41,066 nucleotides of DNA from Tildeniella torsiva UHER 1998/13D (lineage in GTDB: Bacteria > Cyanobacteriota > Cyanobacteriia > Phormidesmidales > Phormidesmidaceae). The stretch is from assembly GCA_019358835.1 (NCBI GenBank), contig JAHHIH010000036.1, positions 1 through 41,066 of the forward strand. Direction: 5' to 3'. Below the pieces are notes generated by a model. It did no database searches. It had not been told where the DNA came from and saw nothing but the letters and a program-made list of their open reading frames with translations. Positions 1-7,567 of this stretch are shown piece after piece (the stretch's first letter is position 1; the number at the start of each line of letters is the position of its first letter). The translations under genes and the position numbers were made by a program.

Positions 1-112
1 CGGGTCTTCTAGCGTTTCAAAGTGCGCTAGCAACGTCCCTGACTCAGACCCAGAGGTACTCATAGGATGTCCTGCCTCAACATCTATCCTGAAGTATCTC
101 TCATCTACGAGT

Positions 113-697
113 ATGCGTTTGCCCTGGCAACAAATCGCCTTCGTAGTCGAAATCGACCGGCTCAAGCTGGTTTTGCGCCAAACCCAGCTCATGGACGCCT
201 CCCGCCGAGAGAATAGCGCCGAACATTCCTGGCACCCGGCGATGATGGCCCTGGTGCTGGCAGAATACGCCCCCGCTGAGGTAGATATCCAGCGGGCAAT
301 TCACCAGGTGCTGATTCACGATCTGGTGGAAATCGACGCGGGCGACACTTTTTGCTATGACGCGGCGGGGCATGACGACAAGGCTGAGCGAGAACAGCAG
401 GCCGCCGATCGCATCTTTGGCCTGCTCCCTGCACCCATCGATCAAGACCTCCGCCAGCTCTGGGACGAGTTTGAGGCCCAGATCACCCCCACCGCCCGCT
501 TCGCCGCCTCGATCGATCGCATTCAACCCCTGCTGCACAACTGGCAAACCGGCGGCGGCACCTGGAAACAGCACGGCATTAGCCGCGCTCAGGTGATGCA
601 GCGCATGGCCCCAGTAGAAACAGGAGCCCCAGACCTGTGGCCCTTTGTACTGGAAGTGATTGAAGAGTCTGTCACTAAGGGATATTTGACAGCCTGA
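113..697 (+). CDS. HD-domain phosphohydrolase (YfbR/HDDC2-like)
   Basis: A 194-residue protein with the metal-dependent HD phosphohydrolase pattern: H38 in SAEHSWH, the HD pair at 69-70 in IHDLVEIDAGDTF, and a downstream Asp near 135 in AASIDRIQPLLHN. Enzymes of this family hydrolyse nucleoside 5'-monophosphates or related phosphates in the cytosol; the substrate here is not shown by sequence. The reading frame stays open to the window edge upstream, but family resemblance starts within a few residues of ATG 113 (QQIAFVVEIDRLK), so this start is preferred although no strong ribosome site is visible. It stands alone and faces the comM operon tail to tail. Family call is firm; substrate is unknown. 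Confidence 0.85.
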   Translation: MRLPWQQIAFVVEIDRLKLVLRQTQLMDASRRENSAEHSWHPAMMALVLAEYAPAEVDIQRAIHQVLIHDLVEIDAGDTFCYDAAGHDDKAEREQQAADRIFGLLPAPIDQDLRQLWDEFEAQITPTARFAASIDRIQPLLHNWQTGGGTWKQHGISRAQVMQRMAPVETGAPDLWPFVLEVIEESVTKGYLTA

Positions 698-720
698 AAA
701 ATCCTAAGGTTCAAGCCAAA

Positions 721-960
721 CTATGCCGCGACCAAGACCGGCTCATAAAACAGTGTCATCAGCTTATCGACGGGCACTGTTTCCATGGCGTAGGTTTGAC
801 CCTCGTTATCAGAGAAATCAATTAGATAAGCTGCACCGTCAAATTCCATTAGGACAGTGCCCACTTGACCGCGACGCAACAGGATAGGCGCTCTGGTCTC
901 TGGATGAGTAGCAGGGAGATCTTCCGTCAGCGCAACGACGTCATATTCATGGATTGTCAT
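721..960 (-). CDS. DUF4926 domain protein
   Basis: A 79-residue protein read from ATG at 958-960, chosen because an AGGAGG ribosome site lies at 967-972; a longer frame to 993 would bury that site. The sequence (HEYDVVALTEDLP, then RRGQVGTVLMEFDG, then YLIDFSDNEGQTYA) matches my memory of DUF4926, a small beta-rich family of unknown function common in cyanobacteria. It overlaps the end of the upstream DUF6883-like gene by 14 bases, so the two are probably translationally coupled. Pairing with DUF6883 is suggestive of a two-component module, but no activity can be inferred. Confidence 0.75.
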   Translation of the reverse strand: MTIHEYDVVALTEDLPATHPETRAPILLRRGQVGTVLMEFDGAAYLIDFSDNEGQTYAMETVPVDKLMTLFYEPVLVAA

Positions 961-1306
961 CTTGAACCTCCTGCGATCTAACGGGGTAGGCATTGGTCAG
1001 TCGAGGAAAGTCTTCCCCGTGGCGGATAATCCAACAGGATAAAACCCAAGCTTCGCCTACGTCGGTCTGCATTAAGAAGCGGATATTGTAATGATAGCCA
1101 TACTGATCTCGACTTCTGACTACGGCCTTGTTGTCGAGTGCGGCTGCCAAAAGAGCCGTTTCAAATACACCTTTGTTGTCTAACGTGACTTCCAAACGAT
1201 CGCGAAACAGAGCAGCTTTATCTTTACCCTTGCGATGATTGGGGTTAAGGCAGTAGCGCTCTAGTTTGTCACCGAGCTGGGCCCGGTCACCATTGGGTAG
1301 TCTCAT
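947..1306 (-). CDS. DUF6883-like protein
   Basis: A 119-residue protein starting MRLPNGDRAQLGDKLERYCL at ATG 1304-1306. The frame is open further upstream, but that part lies antisense-like inside comM and is not credible. The LNPNHRKGKDKAALF segment and the C-terminal WIIRHGEDFPRLTNAYPV segment resemble the DUF6883 family as I remember it (function unknown). It begins 4 bases after the comM stop and its 3' end overlaps the DUF4926 gene, giving a compact comM-DUF6883-DUF4926 operon. No Shine-Dalgarno is evident, which fits coupling to comM translation. The family assignment is from memory. Confidence 0.7.
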   Translation of the reverse strand: MRLPNGDRAQLGDKLERYCLNPNHRKGKDKAALFRDRLEVTLDNKGVFETALLAAALDNKAVVRSRDQYGYHYNIRFLMQTDVGEAWVLSCWIIRHGEDFPRLTNAYPVRSQEVQDDNP

Positions 1307-1310
1307 AGCT

Positions 1311-2837
1311 TTACTGCATGCGATCGATGGTGCGGTACTGAATGGCTTCGGCGATATGGTGGGTTTGCAAATCCGCAGCGCCATCCAAATCAGCGATGGT
1401 GCGACCGACTTTGAGAATGCGATCCATAGCGCGGGCCGAGAGGCCCAGTTTGCGCACGGCCCCTTCTAGCAGGGTTTTGCTGGTGTCATCCAGCAGGCAC
1501 CAGTGCTTGAGGTGGCGGCTCTGCATGTCGGCGTTGCACTGCAAGCTAGGCTCGGTTTTGAAGCGATCGTGGGCGCGTTGACGGGCAGCTTGGACGCGAT
1601 CGCGCACTGGTTCCGAGGCTTCCCCAGGCTGGTGCTGGGTCATCTCTTCGGGCTTGATGCGGCTGACCACCACCTGCAAGTCAATGCGATCCATCAGTGG
1701 CCCCGAGAGGCGAGACCAATAGTTTTCACGGCTGCGGGGGCTACAGGTGCAGGGCTGCACCGAGTCACCATAGAAGCCGCAGGGGCAGGGGTTGGTGCTG
1801 GCGATCAGGGTGAACTGGGCAGGGAAGACCACGGACTGCCGCGTGCGGGTGATGGTGACGTAGCCATCTTCGAGGGGCTGGCGCAGATATTCCAGCACGT
1901 CGCGCTTGAACTCGGTCAATTCGTCGAGAAAGAGGATCCCCCGGTGGGCAAGGGAAATTTCCCCTGGCTTGGGGTAGCTGCCGCCGCCAACCAGGGATGG
2001 CCCCGACGCCGAGTGGTGGGGACTGCGAAAGGGGCGTGTGTTCACCAGAGTCCCTTTCTCCTTCAGCAGTCCCGCAACGGAGTGAATCTGCGTGACATCC
2101 AGCGCTTCTTCAAATTGCAGCGGCGGCAGAATGGAGGGCAATCGGCGAGCCAGCATAGTCTTGCCGCTGCCTGGTGGGCCAACAAAAATCAAATTATGCC
2201 CCCCGGCAGCGGCGATCTCCAGAGCACGGCGAGCCTGGGCCTGACCTTTCACATCCCGCAAATCCAGCGCGTTGGCAGTGGAGTTCATCGCCAGGGTGGT
2301 ATCGACGGCCACGGGGGTATGGCCAGAGGGATGGTTGAGAAAATCGGCTACCTCCGACAGGTGGTTGAAGCTGTAGACGGTTAAGCCCGGCACCACGGCG
2401 GCCTCTCGGCCATTGTCGGCGGGCACCACCAAGCCGCGAATGCCAAGCTTTTGGGCAGCGGCGGCGATAGGCAGCACCCCGGCCACGGCACGCAAGCTGC
2501 CGTCTAACGAGACTTCACCGAGAAACAGCAGGTCGTTGAGGGCGTCAGTATTCACCTGCTCAGAGGCAGCGAGAATGCCGACGCTGATGGGCAGGTCAAA
2601 AATAGGGCCTTCTTTGCGCAGGTCGGCGGGGGTGAGGTTGATCACTACCTTGCGCATGGGGAAGGGGAAGCCCGCATTCTTCAGCGCCGCTTTCACCCGC
2701 TCGCGGGACTCTTGGACAGCAGTGTCGGGCAGACCGACGACGACCACACCGGGCAGGCCACCCGAAATATCGACCTCGACCCCAACTTTGAGGGCGTCAA
2801 TGCCCACCAGCGCTGCGCTCCAAACCCTTGCTAGCAT
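1311..2837 (-). CDS. comM: ComM/YifB family AAA+ ATPase (Mg-chelatase-like)
   Basis: A 508-residue protein of usual family length. The N-terminal half has the ribosomal-S5-like/Lon-protease-like fold signature (GLPGVVVVGLPDTAVQESRE), followed by an AAA+ module with Walker A GPPGSGKT at 220-227 and Walker B ILFLDEL at about 301-307, a Cys-rich insert (NPCPCGFYGD, QPCTC) and the C-terminal Mg-chelatase-like domain (LSARAMDRILKVGRTIADLDG). In other bacteria ComM is a hexameric helicase that promotes branch migration during natural transformation. First gene of a leftward operon with the DUF6883 and DUF4926 genes. Confidence 0.95.
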   Translation of the reverse strand: MLARVWSAALVGIDALKVGVEVDISGGLPGVVVVGLPDTAVQESRERVKAALKNAGFPFPMRKVVINLTPADLRKEGPIFDLPISVGILAASEQVNTDALNDLLFLGEVSLDGSLRAVAGVLPIAAAAQKLGIRGLVVPADNGREAAVVPGLTVYSFNHLSEVADFLNHPSGHTPVAVDTTLAMNSTANALDLRDVKGQAQARRALEIAAAGGHNLIFVGPPGSGKTMLARRLPSILPPLQFEEALDVTQIHSVAGLLKEKGTLVNTRPFRSPHHSASGPSLVGGGSYPKPGEISLAHRGILFLDELTEFKRDVLEYLRQPLEDGYVTITRTRQSVVFPAQFTLIASTNPCPCGFYGDSVQPCTCSPRSRENYWSRLSGPLMDRIDLQVVVSRIKPEEMTQHQPGEASEPVRDRVQAARQRAHDRFKTEPSLQCNADMQSRHLKHWCLLDDTSKTLLEGAVRKLGLSARAMDRILKVGRTIADLDGAADLQTHHIAEAIQYRTIDRMQ

Positions 2838-3137
2838 GATGCAATTTTCCTGATTTGACCTTTAGGGTGCCCAGCTAAACGGGCAAACTCGGGAGTGGGG
2901 CGATCGCATCCCACACAATCCAGCCATTTAGCGCAGAGCGATCGCTGAATTTCCTCAAAAATTCTGAAGCCTGCCCGACTGATCACCGTTGCGTTCTAGC
3001 GTTGAGGTAGCAATCGCGGCTCACCACCCTCTGTATGTGCAGCCAAAGTATTGCTTAGGATCCTCAAAAGTTCCAGAACTCAAGTCCATCAAGCCTTTTC
3101 CCAGTTCTTCAATCTTTATTCTTCGTTCTTTCACCCA
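2838..3137. other. Divergent intergenic region, comM / FAD oxidoreductase
   Basis: About 300 bases between two divergent genes. It holds two ordinary CGATCGC octamer-type sites and no convincing promoter, repeat or small gene that I can support. Confidence 0.5.
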
Positions 3138-4631
3138 ATGGCCCCTACCGCAGACATCATCATCATTGGCGCTGGCATCTCTGGGCTGGCCGCCGGGTGC
3201 TACGCCCAGATGAACGGCTACCGCAGCGTTATTTTTGAGGCCCACGATCAGCCGGGGGGACTGTGTACTGCGTGGCAGCGCCAGGGCTATACCTTCGACG
3301 CTAGCATTCACTACATCTTTGGCACGGGTGAGGGGCAGCCCTTCTACGAGCTGTGGCGCGAGCTGGGAGCCTTTGAGGGCATCGAGTTTACCAATCAGAC
3401 CGAGTTTATGCAGATCCACGGCTCCCAGGGGGAGGTGCTGCGGGTGCACAGCCAGCCCGATGAGTTGCAGGAGCATTTGCTGAACCTAGCCCCAGAGGAT
3501 GCCAAGCTGATCGACGCTTTCTGCAAGGGGGTGCGCAAGTTTAAAGAGTTTGACCTATCGATGTTGCAGCAAAAGCCCAAGTCGCTGATGACAGCAGCGG
3601 ATTGGGCGCGGCTGGGCAAGCAGGTGCTGCCCTTTATGGGGGTGCTGGGCAAGTGGAGTCAGCTGTCGCTGAGTGACCTGGCGGCGCAGGCGAAGAACCC
3701 CTTTCTCCGATCGGCGATGCCCCACATGTTTGCCTGGCCCGATGTGCCGGTCATGGTGGGCATGTCGCTACTAGCCTATTTAGACAACGGCAATGCAGGC
3801 TCGCCGGTAGGGGGGGCGATCGCATTTTCCCGTGCTATTGAGCAGCGGTACCTGGCCCTCGGCGGCGAAATCCACTACTGCGCCCCGGTGGAGCAGGTGT
3901 TGGTAGAAAACGAGCAGGCCGTGGGGGTACGCCTGACCAACGGCGAAGAACACCGAGCCGCTCGGGTCATCTCCGCCTGCGACGGTCGTCACACCATCTT
4001 TAACCTGCTCAAGGGCGACTACGTCAACCGCAGAATTGAGAAGCTCTACGACGGTCACCTGCCCATGCACTCCCAGTTTCAGGTGTCGCTGGGGGTGAAT
4101 ATGGATTTTTCGCATCAGCCCCACTGGGTGACACATTTGTTGGAGGAGCCGATCGCGATCGCCGACCAGCCCCACGCCGAAATCGGCGTCAAACACTATT
4201 GCTTTGATCCATCCCTGGCCCCGCCCGGCAAATCGGTAGTGAGCCTGATGGTGACCACCCACCATAGCGACTGGCAGGGCCGCGACGACGTCAACGAACA
4301 GGCCCAGCGCCTGATCGATCGCATGGCAGAGTTCTATCCCGGCTTGCGATCGGCCATTGAATATATAGATGTCATCACCCCCCTCAGCTACGAAAAGTTG
4401 ACCGGCAACTGGCAGGGGGCCAGCTGCGGCTGGCTGCTCACCAAAGACACTCTGCCGCTGATGATCAAAGGCGTACCCAAGCGCCTGCCCGGCCTAGACA
4501 ACTTCTATATGGTCAGCCAGTGGACTGAACCCGGCGGCAGCCTGCCCATCGTGGCACTGTCGGGCCGCAACATGATTTTTGAAATTTGCCGCGAAGATGG
4601 CCGGGCGTTCGAGGCGACGGTGCCAGGCTAG
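3138..4631 (+). CDS. FAD-dependent oxidoreductase, carotenoid isomerase / phytoene desaturase / RetSat superfamily
   Basis: A 497-residue protein from ATG 3138 (MAPTADIIIIGAGISGLAAG). A longer frame begins at 3051, but the Rossmann beta strand should sit near the N-terminus, so 3138 is preferred. The GAGISG dinucleotide motif is followed by FEAHDQPGGLC and, near the C-terminus, the MVSQWTEPGGSLPIVALSGR segment typical of CrtI/CrtISO-like FAD enzymes. Such enzymes desaturate, isomerise or saturate isoprenoid chains at the membrane. It differs from canonical cyanobacterial CrtH/CrtP in its N-terminal motifs, so the substrate is open. A carotenoid or apocarotenoid is plausible given the oxygenase 16 kb away, but this is inference. 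Confidence 0.8.
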   Translation: MAPTADIIIIGAGISGLAAGCYAQMNGYRSVIFEAHDQPGGLCTAWQRQGYTFDASIHYIFGTGEGQPFYELWRELGAFEGIEFTNQTEFMQIHGSQGEVLRVHSQPDELQEHLLNLAPEDAKLIDAFCKGVRKFKEFDLSMLQQKPKSLMTAADWARLGKQVLPFMGVLGKWSQLSLSDLAAQAKNPFLRSAMPHMFAWPDVPVMVGMSLLAYLDNGNAGSPVGGAIAFSRAIEQRYLALGGEIHYCAPVEQVLVENEQAVGVRLTNGEEHRAARVISACDGRHTIFNLLKGDYVNRRIEKLYDGHLPMHSQFQVSLGVNMDFSHQPHWVTHLLEEPIAIADQPHAEIGVKHYCFDPSLAPPGKSVVSLMVTTHHSDWQGRDDVNEQAQRLIDRMAEFYPGLRSAIEYIDVITPLSYEKLTGNWQGASCGWLLTKDTLPLMIKGVPKRLPGLDNFYMVSQWTEPGGSLPIVALSGRNMIFEICREDGRAFEATVPG

Positions 4632-4849
4632 GAGGAGGGGAGTTCTCAGTTTTAAGTTCCCTCAGTCAAGCTTCAACTCAAAATCCAAAACTTTTCCAGT
4701 TTCTCTGGGAGAAGGTAATGAAATGCGATCGCACATCAAGCTTCGTTGCGTTCCTTCGCCTGCCCCAGAACTCCGCAAGACAATGGAATTAAGGGAACCG
4801 GTTGCCAAGAACCATCCCTAAAGGTGCCATGCACCGGGAGGATCGACCC

Positions 4850-4975
4850 ATGCTATTTCTAGCTCTGACTTACCACGACACGCTATACCTCGCGACCGAA
4901 CTCGGTGTCCTGGCGCTAGTGCTCTTGCTCTGCTGGCTAACGCCCCACTTAGAGCACCACCGATCGCTGCACTAA
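4850..4975 (+). CDS. Small single-span membrane protein (41 residues)
   Basis: A short gene not found by size-limited ORF calling. ATG 4850 is preceded by GGGAGG at 4836-4841 with 8-base spacing, as good a ribosome site as that of the stress protein downstream. The product begins MLFLALTYHDTLYLATE, has one hydrophobic helix over residues 18-30 (LGVLALVLLLCWL), and ends in a His/Arg-rich tail (PHLEHHRSLH). It lies 49 bases upstream of the universal stress protein in the same direction, so co-transcription is likely. I do not recognise the family. An upstream in-frame ATG at 4829 is less likely because it would place the ribosome site inside the gene. Confidence 0.55.
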   Translation: MLFLALTYHDTLYLATELGVLALVLLLCWLTPHLEHHRSLH

Positions 4976-5024
4976 ATTCGCTTGCCCCAAGCCCCATTCG
5001 CTTCAGTTATCGGGAGGACACCCC

Positions 5025-5549
5025 ATGTATCGCAAAATTTTAGTGGCCCTAGACAACAGCCCCGCCAGCGACACCCTGTTTGACCAAGCTCTTGAGCTAG
5101 CCCAAGTCACCGATGGTGCCCTCCTACTAGTGCACAGCCTGTCAAATCAAGAAGAAAGCAGCCCCTTGCCCATGTCGGCTCAGCTCGACAACATTTACTG
5201 GGCTCCCGGCACCGAGCTTGACTTAGAGGCCTGGCGACAAGCCTGGACGCGCTACGAAAACGAAAGCCTCGATCGCCTGCGTCGCCACTCTGCCACCGCC
5301 AATACGGCAGGAGTCCCCACCGAGTTTCGGCAGTTGATTGGCAACCCCGCCACGGTGATTTGCAAAGCCGCCCAAGAATGGGGAGCCGACCTGATTTTGA
5401 TCGGCAACCGAGGCCGCACCGGTCTGTCAGAACTGGTGCTCGGCAGCGTTAGCAACCACGTCATGCACCGCGCCACCTGCTCTGTACTGGTGATGAAAGC
5501 CGAAACCCTCAGCCCCACCCAAACTCCGGTCACCGCAGGCGTCGCCTAA
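5025..5549 (+). CDS. Universal stress protein (UspA family)
   Basis: A 174-residue single-domain USP. The N-terminus MYRKILVALDNSPAS is the family signature, and the ATP-binding loop is intact in GNRGRTGLSELVLGSVS (G-2x-G-9x-G-S pattern), followed by HRATCSVLVMK. It should therefore be an ATP-binding USP that dimerises in the cytosol and is made under stress. A GGGAGGA site lies just before ATG 5025. It is preceded by the 41-residue membrane protein gene in the same direction. Confidence 0.93.
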   Translation: MYRKILVALDNSPASDTLFDQALELAQVTDGALLLVHSLSNQEESSPLPMSAQLDNIYWAPGTELDLEAWRQAWTRYENESLDRLRRHSATANTAGVPTEFRQLIGNPATVICKAAQEWGADLILIGNRGRTGLSELVLGSVSNHVMHRATCSVLVMKAETLSPTQTPVTAGVA

Positions 5550-5606
5550 TTCCAATTCCCCTTCAGCCCGTAGGAGCAAGGTCTCCTTAAATATCGCGAG
5601 TCCTGT

Positions 5607-5626
5607 GGGCGCACAACCGTGCGCCC
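5607..5626. repeat. Dispersed palindrome, GGGCGCAC-AACC-GTGCGCCC type
   Basis: A perfect 8 bp stem with a 4-base loop, followed by CTAC, downstream of the stress protein. A second copy with the same layout (8 bp stem, 4-base loop, then CTAC) is at 35332-35351. There is no T-tract, so it is not a classical terminator; it looks like a member of a dispersed intergenic palindrome family. Confidence 0.65.
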
Positions 5627-5831
5627 CTACCAGAGAAGACTAACTTCCCTTACTCAAATTGCTCGCAAAAAACTGTCCTGGCGAGAAGCTAAGGATCCAA
5701 TTTAGCGAAGAAATACCTTCTCATATCTAGGCAAACGGTGTAGGATTAGCTTAAAGCAGCCATTTGGGATCCCAGCTAAGCCGTAGCTTCAAGGGAATGT
5801 AACAATTCGTGATCATTTCCTTCAATCTACT

Positions 5832-5962
5832 TGGGGAAAACAGTGCAAAACTCGTGGAAAAGCCCGTCTTTAAAGGGGATAACCTCTCACTCTGGGAGAG
5901 CGTTGATGCATCAGCTTCCACGGGTGTGGAAACCCCAGACCTTTTTCAGTGCCTTTTCCCCA
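5832..5962. promoter_or_regulatory. Cluster of DnaA-box-like 9-mers upstream of dnaN (candidate oriC)
   Basis: Four 9-mers differ by one base from the cyanobacterial DnaA box TTTTCCACA: 5832-5840 (minus), 5853-5861 (minus), 5925-5933 (minus) and 5954-5962 (plus). A poorer one is at 5914-5922. They lie in a 785-base stretch without a credible gene, 370 bases before dnaN. In Synechococcus elongatus the origin lies next to dnaN, so this is a reasonable oriC candidate. No box is perfect, which lowers confidence. Confidence 0.4.
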
Positions 5963-6334
5963 GCGGAGTTAGCGGTGTAGCCCATATCAACTCAACCTTT
6001 CAGCGGTTCTCCCCAGTTCTCACAGGCTCTACTACTACGACTATCTTTTAAATTTTCTTCTTCCGGAAGGCAGACCTTGCTCAACAGGGACAGCGTTGAG
6101 AGGGGCAAAAAAGGGTGGTAGGATGAACGCCCAATCAAAAAGTGCCCGCTTTCAAAACCGCCATAAAGCTCTCCAGTTAAGGGATCCAGCGTTTCAAGAT
6201 TCTGTAGAGAGAACGGTTTAACCGGGAATCCATTGCAAAGGTGAGATACTGCTAGTACGGAATCAGCTAACCCTTGCAGATGAATCTTCTCGGGTTGTAT
6301 TCCGCTCCAGTTGCGTTTCTTTTTCTCCGTTGCC

Positions 6335-7465
6335 ATGAAGTTTATCTGCCCCCAGAACGAGCTGAGTGCCCAGCTGTCGTCGGTGAGCCGCGCGGTGTCG
6401 TCTCGCCCTAGCCGCCCTGTGCTAGCCAACATTTTGGTCAAGGCCGATATTGAGAGCCAGTCGGTTACCCTGGTGGGTTTTGACGAAGTGTTGGGCATCG
6501 AAAGTCGCTTTAGTGCACAGGTCGAAGAACCTGGCACGCTGACGCTGCCCTCTAAGCTTTGGGGCGATATTGTTTCGCGCCTGGCCAATGAAGACATTAC
6601 CCTGGAGTCTGAGGGCGACAGCACCACTGTGACCCTCACCTCATCCTCGGGTCGCTACGAAGTGCGCGGTTTAAGTGCCGAAGACTACCCCTCCCTGCCC
6701 ACGGTAGAAGATGGCGAAGCGATTTCACTCTCTGCCGATGCGCTGCTCAGCGGCCTGCACGGCTCGCTCTTTGCCACCAGCGGCGACGAAACTAAGCAGG
6801 TGCTCACCGGCGTGCATCTGCTCTCTGAAACCGATGCCCTAGAGTTTGCCGCCACCGATGGCCACCGCCTGGCCGTGGTGCAAACCACCGACGAATCGGC
6901 CACCGACACCCCGGCAATGGATGTCACCGTGCCGGCCAAGGCGCTGCGCGAGCTAGAGCGGATGATTCAGGGCTACACCTCTAACGAGCCGGTGGCCCTG
7001 CGGCTCGATGAAACCCAGGTGCTGTTTGACCTGGGGGCGCAGCGTCTAACCACTCGCCTGCTCGAAGGCCAGTATCCCAACTACCGGCAGCTGCTGCCGA
7101 AGCAGTTTGCCCGCCAGGTGACGGTCGATCGCAAGAGGTTGATGTCGAGCCTGGAGCGCATTGCCGTACTGGCCAGCCAAAAAAATGACATTATCAAAAT
7201 AACGCTCAACCCCGGTGACCAGAGCATTGCCCTCTCGGTGGAAGCTCAAGAAGTCGGCAGCGGGCGCGAAGAACTGCCTGCCCAGGTGAGCGGCGACGAG
7301 CTCGATATTGCCTTTAACGTACGCTACCTGCTGGATGGGCTAAAGGCCTTCGACACCACCGAGGTGCAAATGCAGTGCAATGCGGCGACGAGCCCAGCGG
7401 TGTTTGTGCCACTAGGAGAAACCAAGATTACCTACCTTGTCATGCCTGTTCAAATTCGGGGGTAG
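6335..7465 (+). CDS. dnaN: DNA polymerase III beta sliding clamp
   Basis: A 376-residue beta clamp starting MKFICPQNELSAQLSSVSRA at ATG 6335; a frame beginning at 6311 adds only eight residues and is not needed. The three repeated clamp domains are visible through RPSRPVLANILVKA, the ATDGHRLAVV segment and the C-terminal YLVMPVQIRG, close to the MPxR-type end seen in other clamps. It encircles DNA and tethers polymerase III and other repair factors. Its upstream region holds the candidate oriC. It converges with the NRPS gene, with a 24 bp palindrome between them. Confidence 0.97.
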   Translation: MKFICPQNELSAQLSSVSRAVSSRPSRPVLANILVKADIESQSVTLVGFDEVLGIESRFSAQVEEPGTLTLPSKLWGDIVSRLANEDITLESEGDSTTVTLTSSSGRYEVRGLSAEDYPSLPTVEDGEAISLSADALLSGLHGSLFATSGDETKQVLTGVHLLSETDALEFAATDGHRLAVVQTTDESATDTPAMDVTVPAKALRELERMIQGYTSNEPVALRLDETQVLFDLGAQRLTTRLLEGQYPNYRQLLPKQFARQVTVDRKRLMSSLERIAVLASQKNDIIKITLNPGDQSIALSVEAQEVGSGREELPAQVSGDELDIAFNVRYLLDGLKAFDTTEVQMQCNAATSPAVFVPLGETKITYLVMPVQIRG

Positions 7466-7533
7466 ATGGCCAAAATCAATCAGAATGTTGGGTATACACA
7501 AGCACTCTGTTTGTATTGTGAGCGATTTTAGCT

Positions 7534-7557
7534 AGTCGCGCTTCGCGAAGCGCGACT
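7534..7557. repeat. Perfect 24 bp palindrome (half-site AGTCGCGCTTCG)
   Basis: AGTCGCGCTTCG is followed directly by its exact reverse complement, between the convergent dnaN and NRPS genes. A 19-base partial copy (same left arm, then CGAAGCG) occurs at 21336-21354 at the end of the transporter gene. It could fold in RNA from either strand and help end transcription, but it has no T-tract. Confidence 0.75.
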
Positions 7558-7567
7558 GGTTCACAAT

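Larger units (their letters stand above)
5550..6334. other. Long intergenic region before dnaN
   Basis: Apart from the palindrome and the DnaA-like boxes, two chance-looking frames cross this region (5809-6051 rightward and 5992-6336 leftward). Neither has a ribosome site or recognisable product. I see no RNA gene. Confidence 0.5.

Noticed and set aside
1503..2384. Long rightward ORF antisense to comM
   Set aside because: It mirrors the GC-rich codon pattern of comM and has no family resemblance.
4579..4821. Short ORFs across the end of the FAD oxidoreductase
   Set aside because: They begin inside a confident gene in other frames and have no ribosome site.
5992..6336. Leftward 114-codon ORF overlapping the dnaN start
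   Set aside because: No ribosome site, it lies across the dnaN start and promoter region, and the product is not recognised; the frame continues antisense through dnaN, which suggests a codon-bias shadow.
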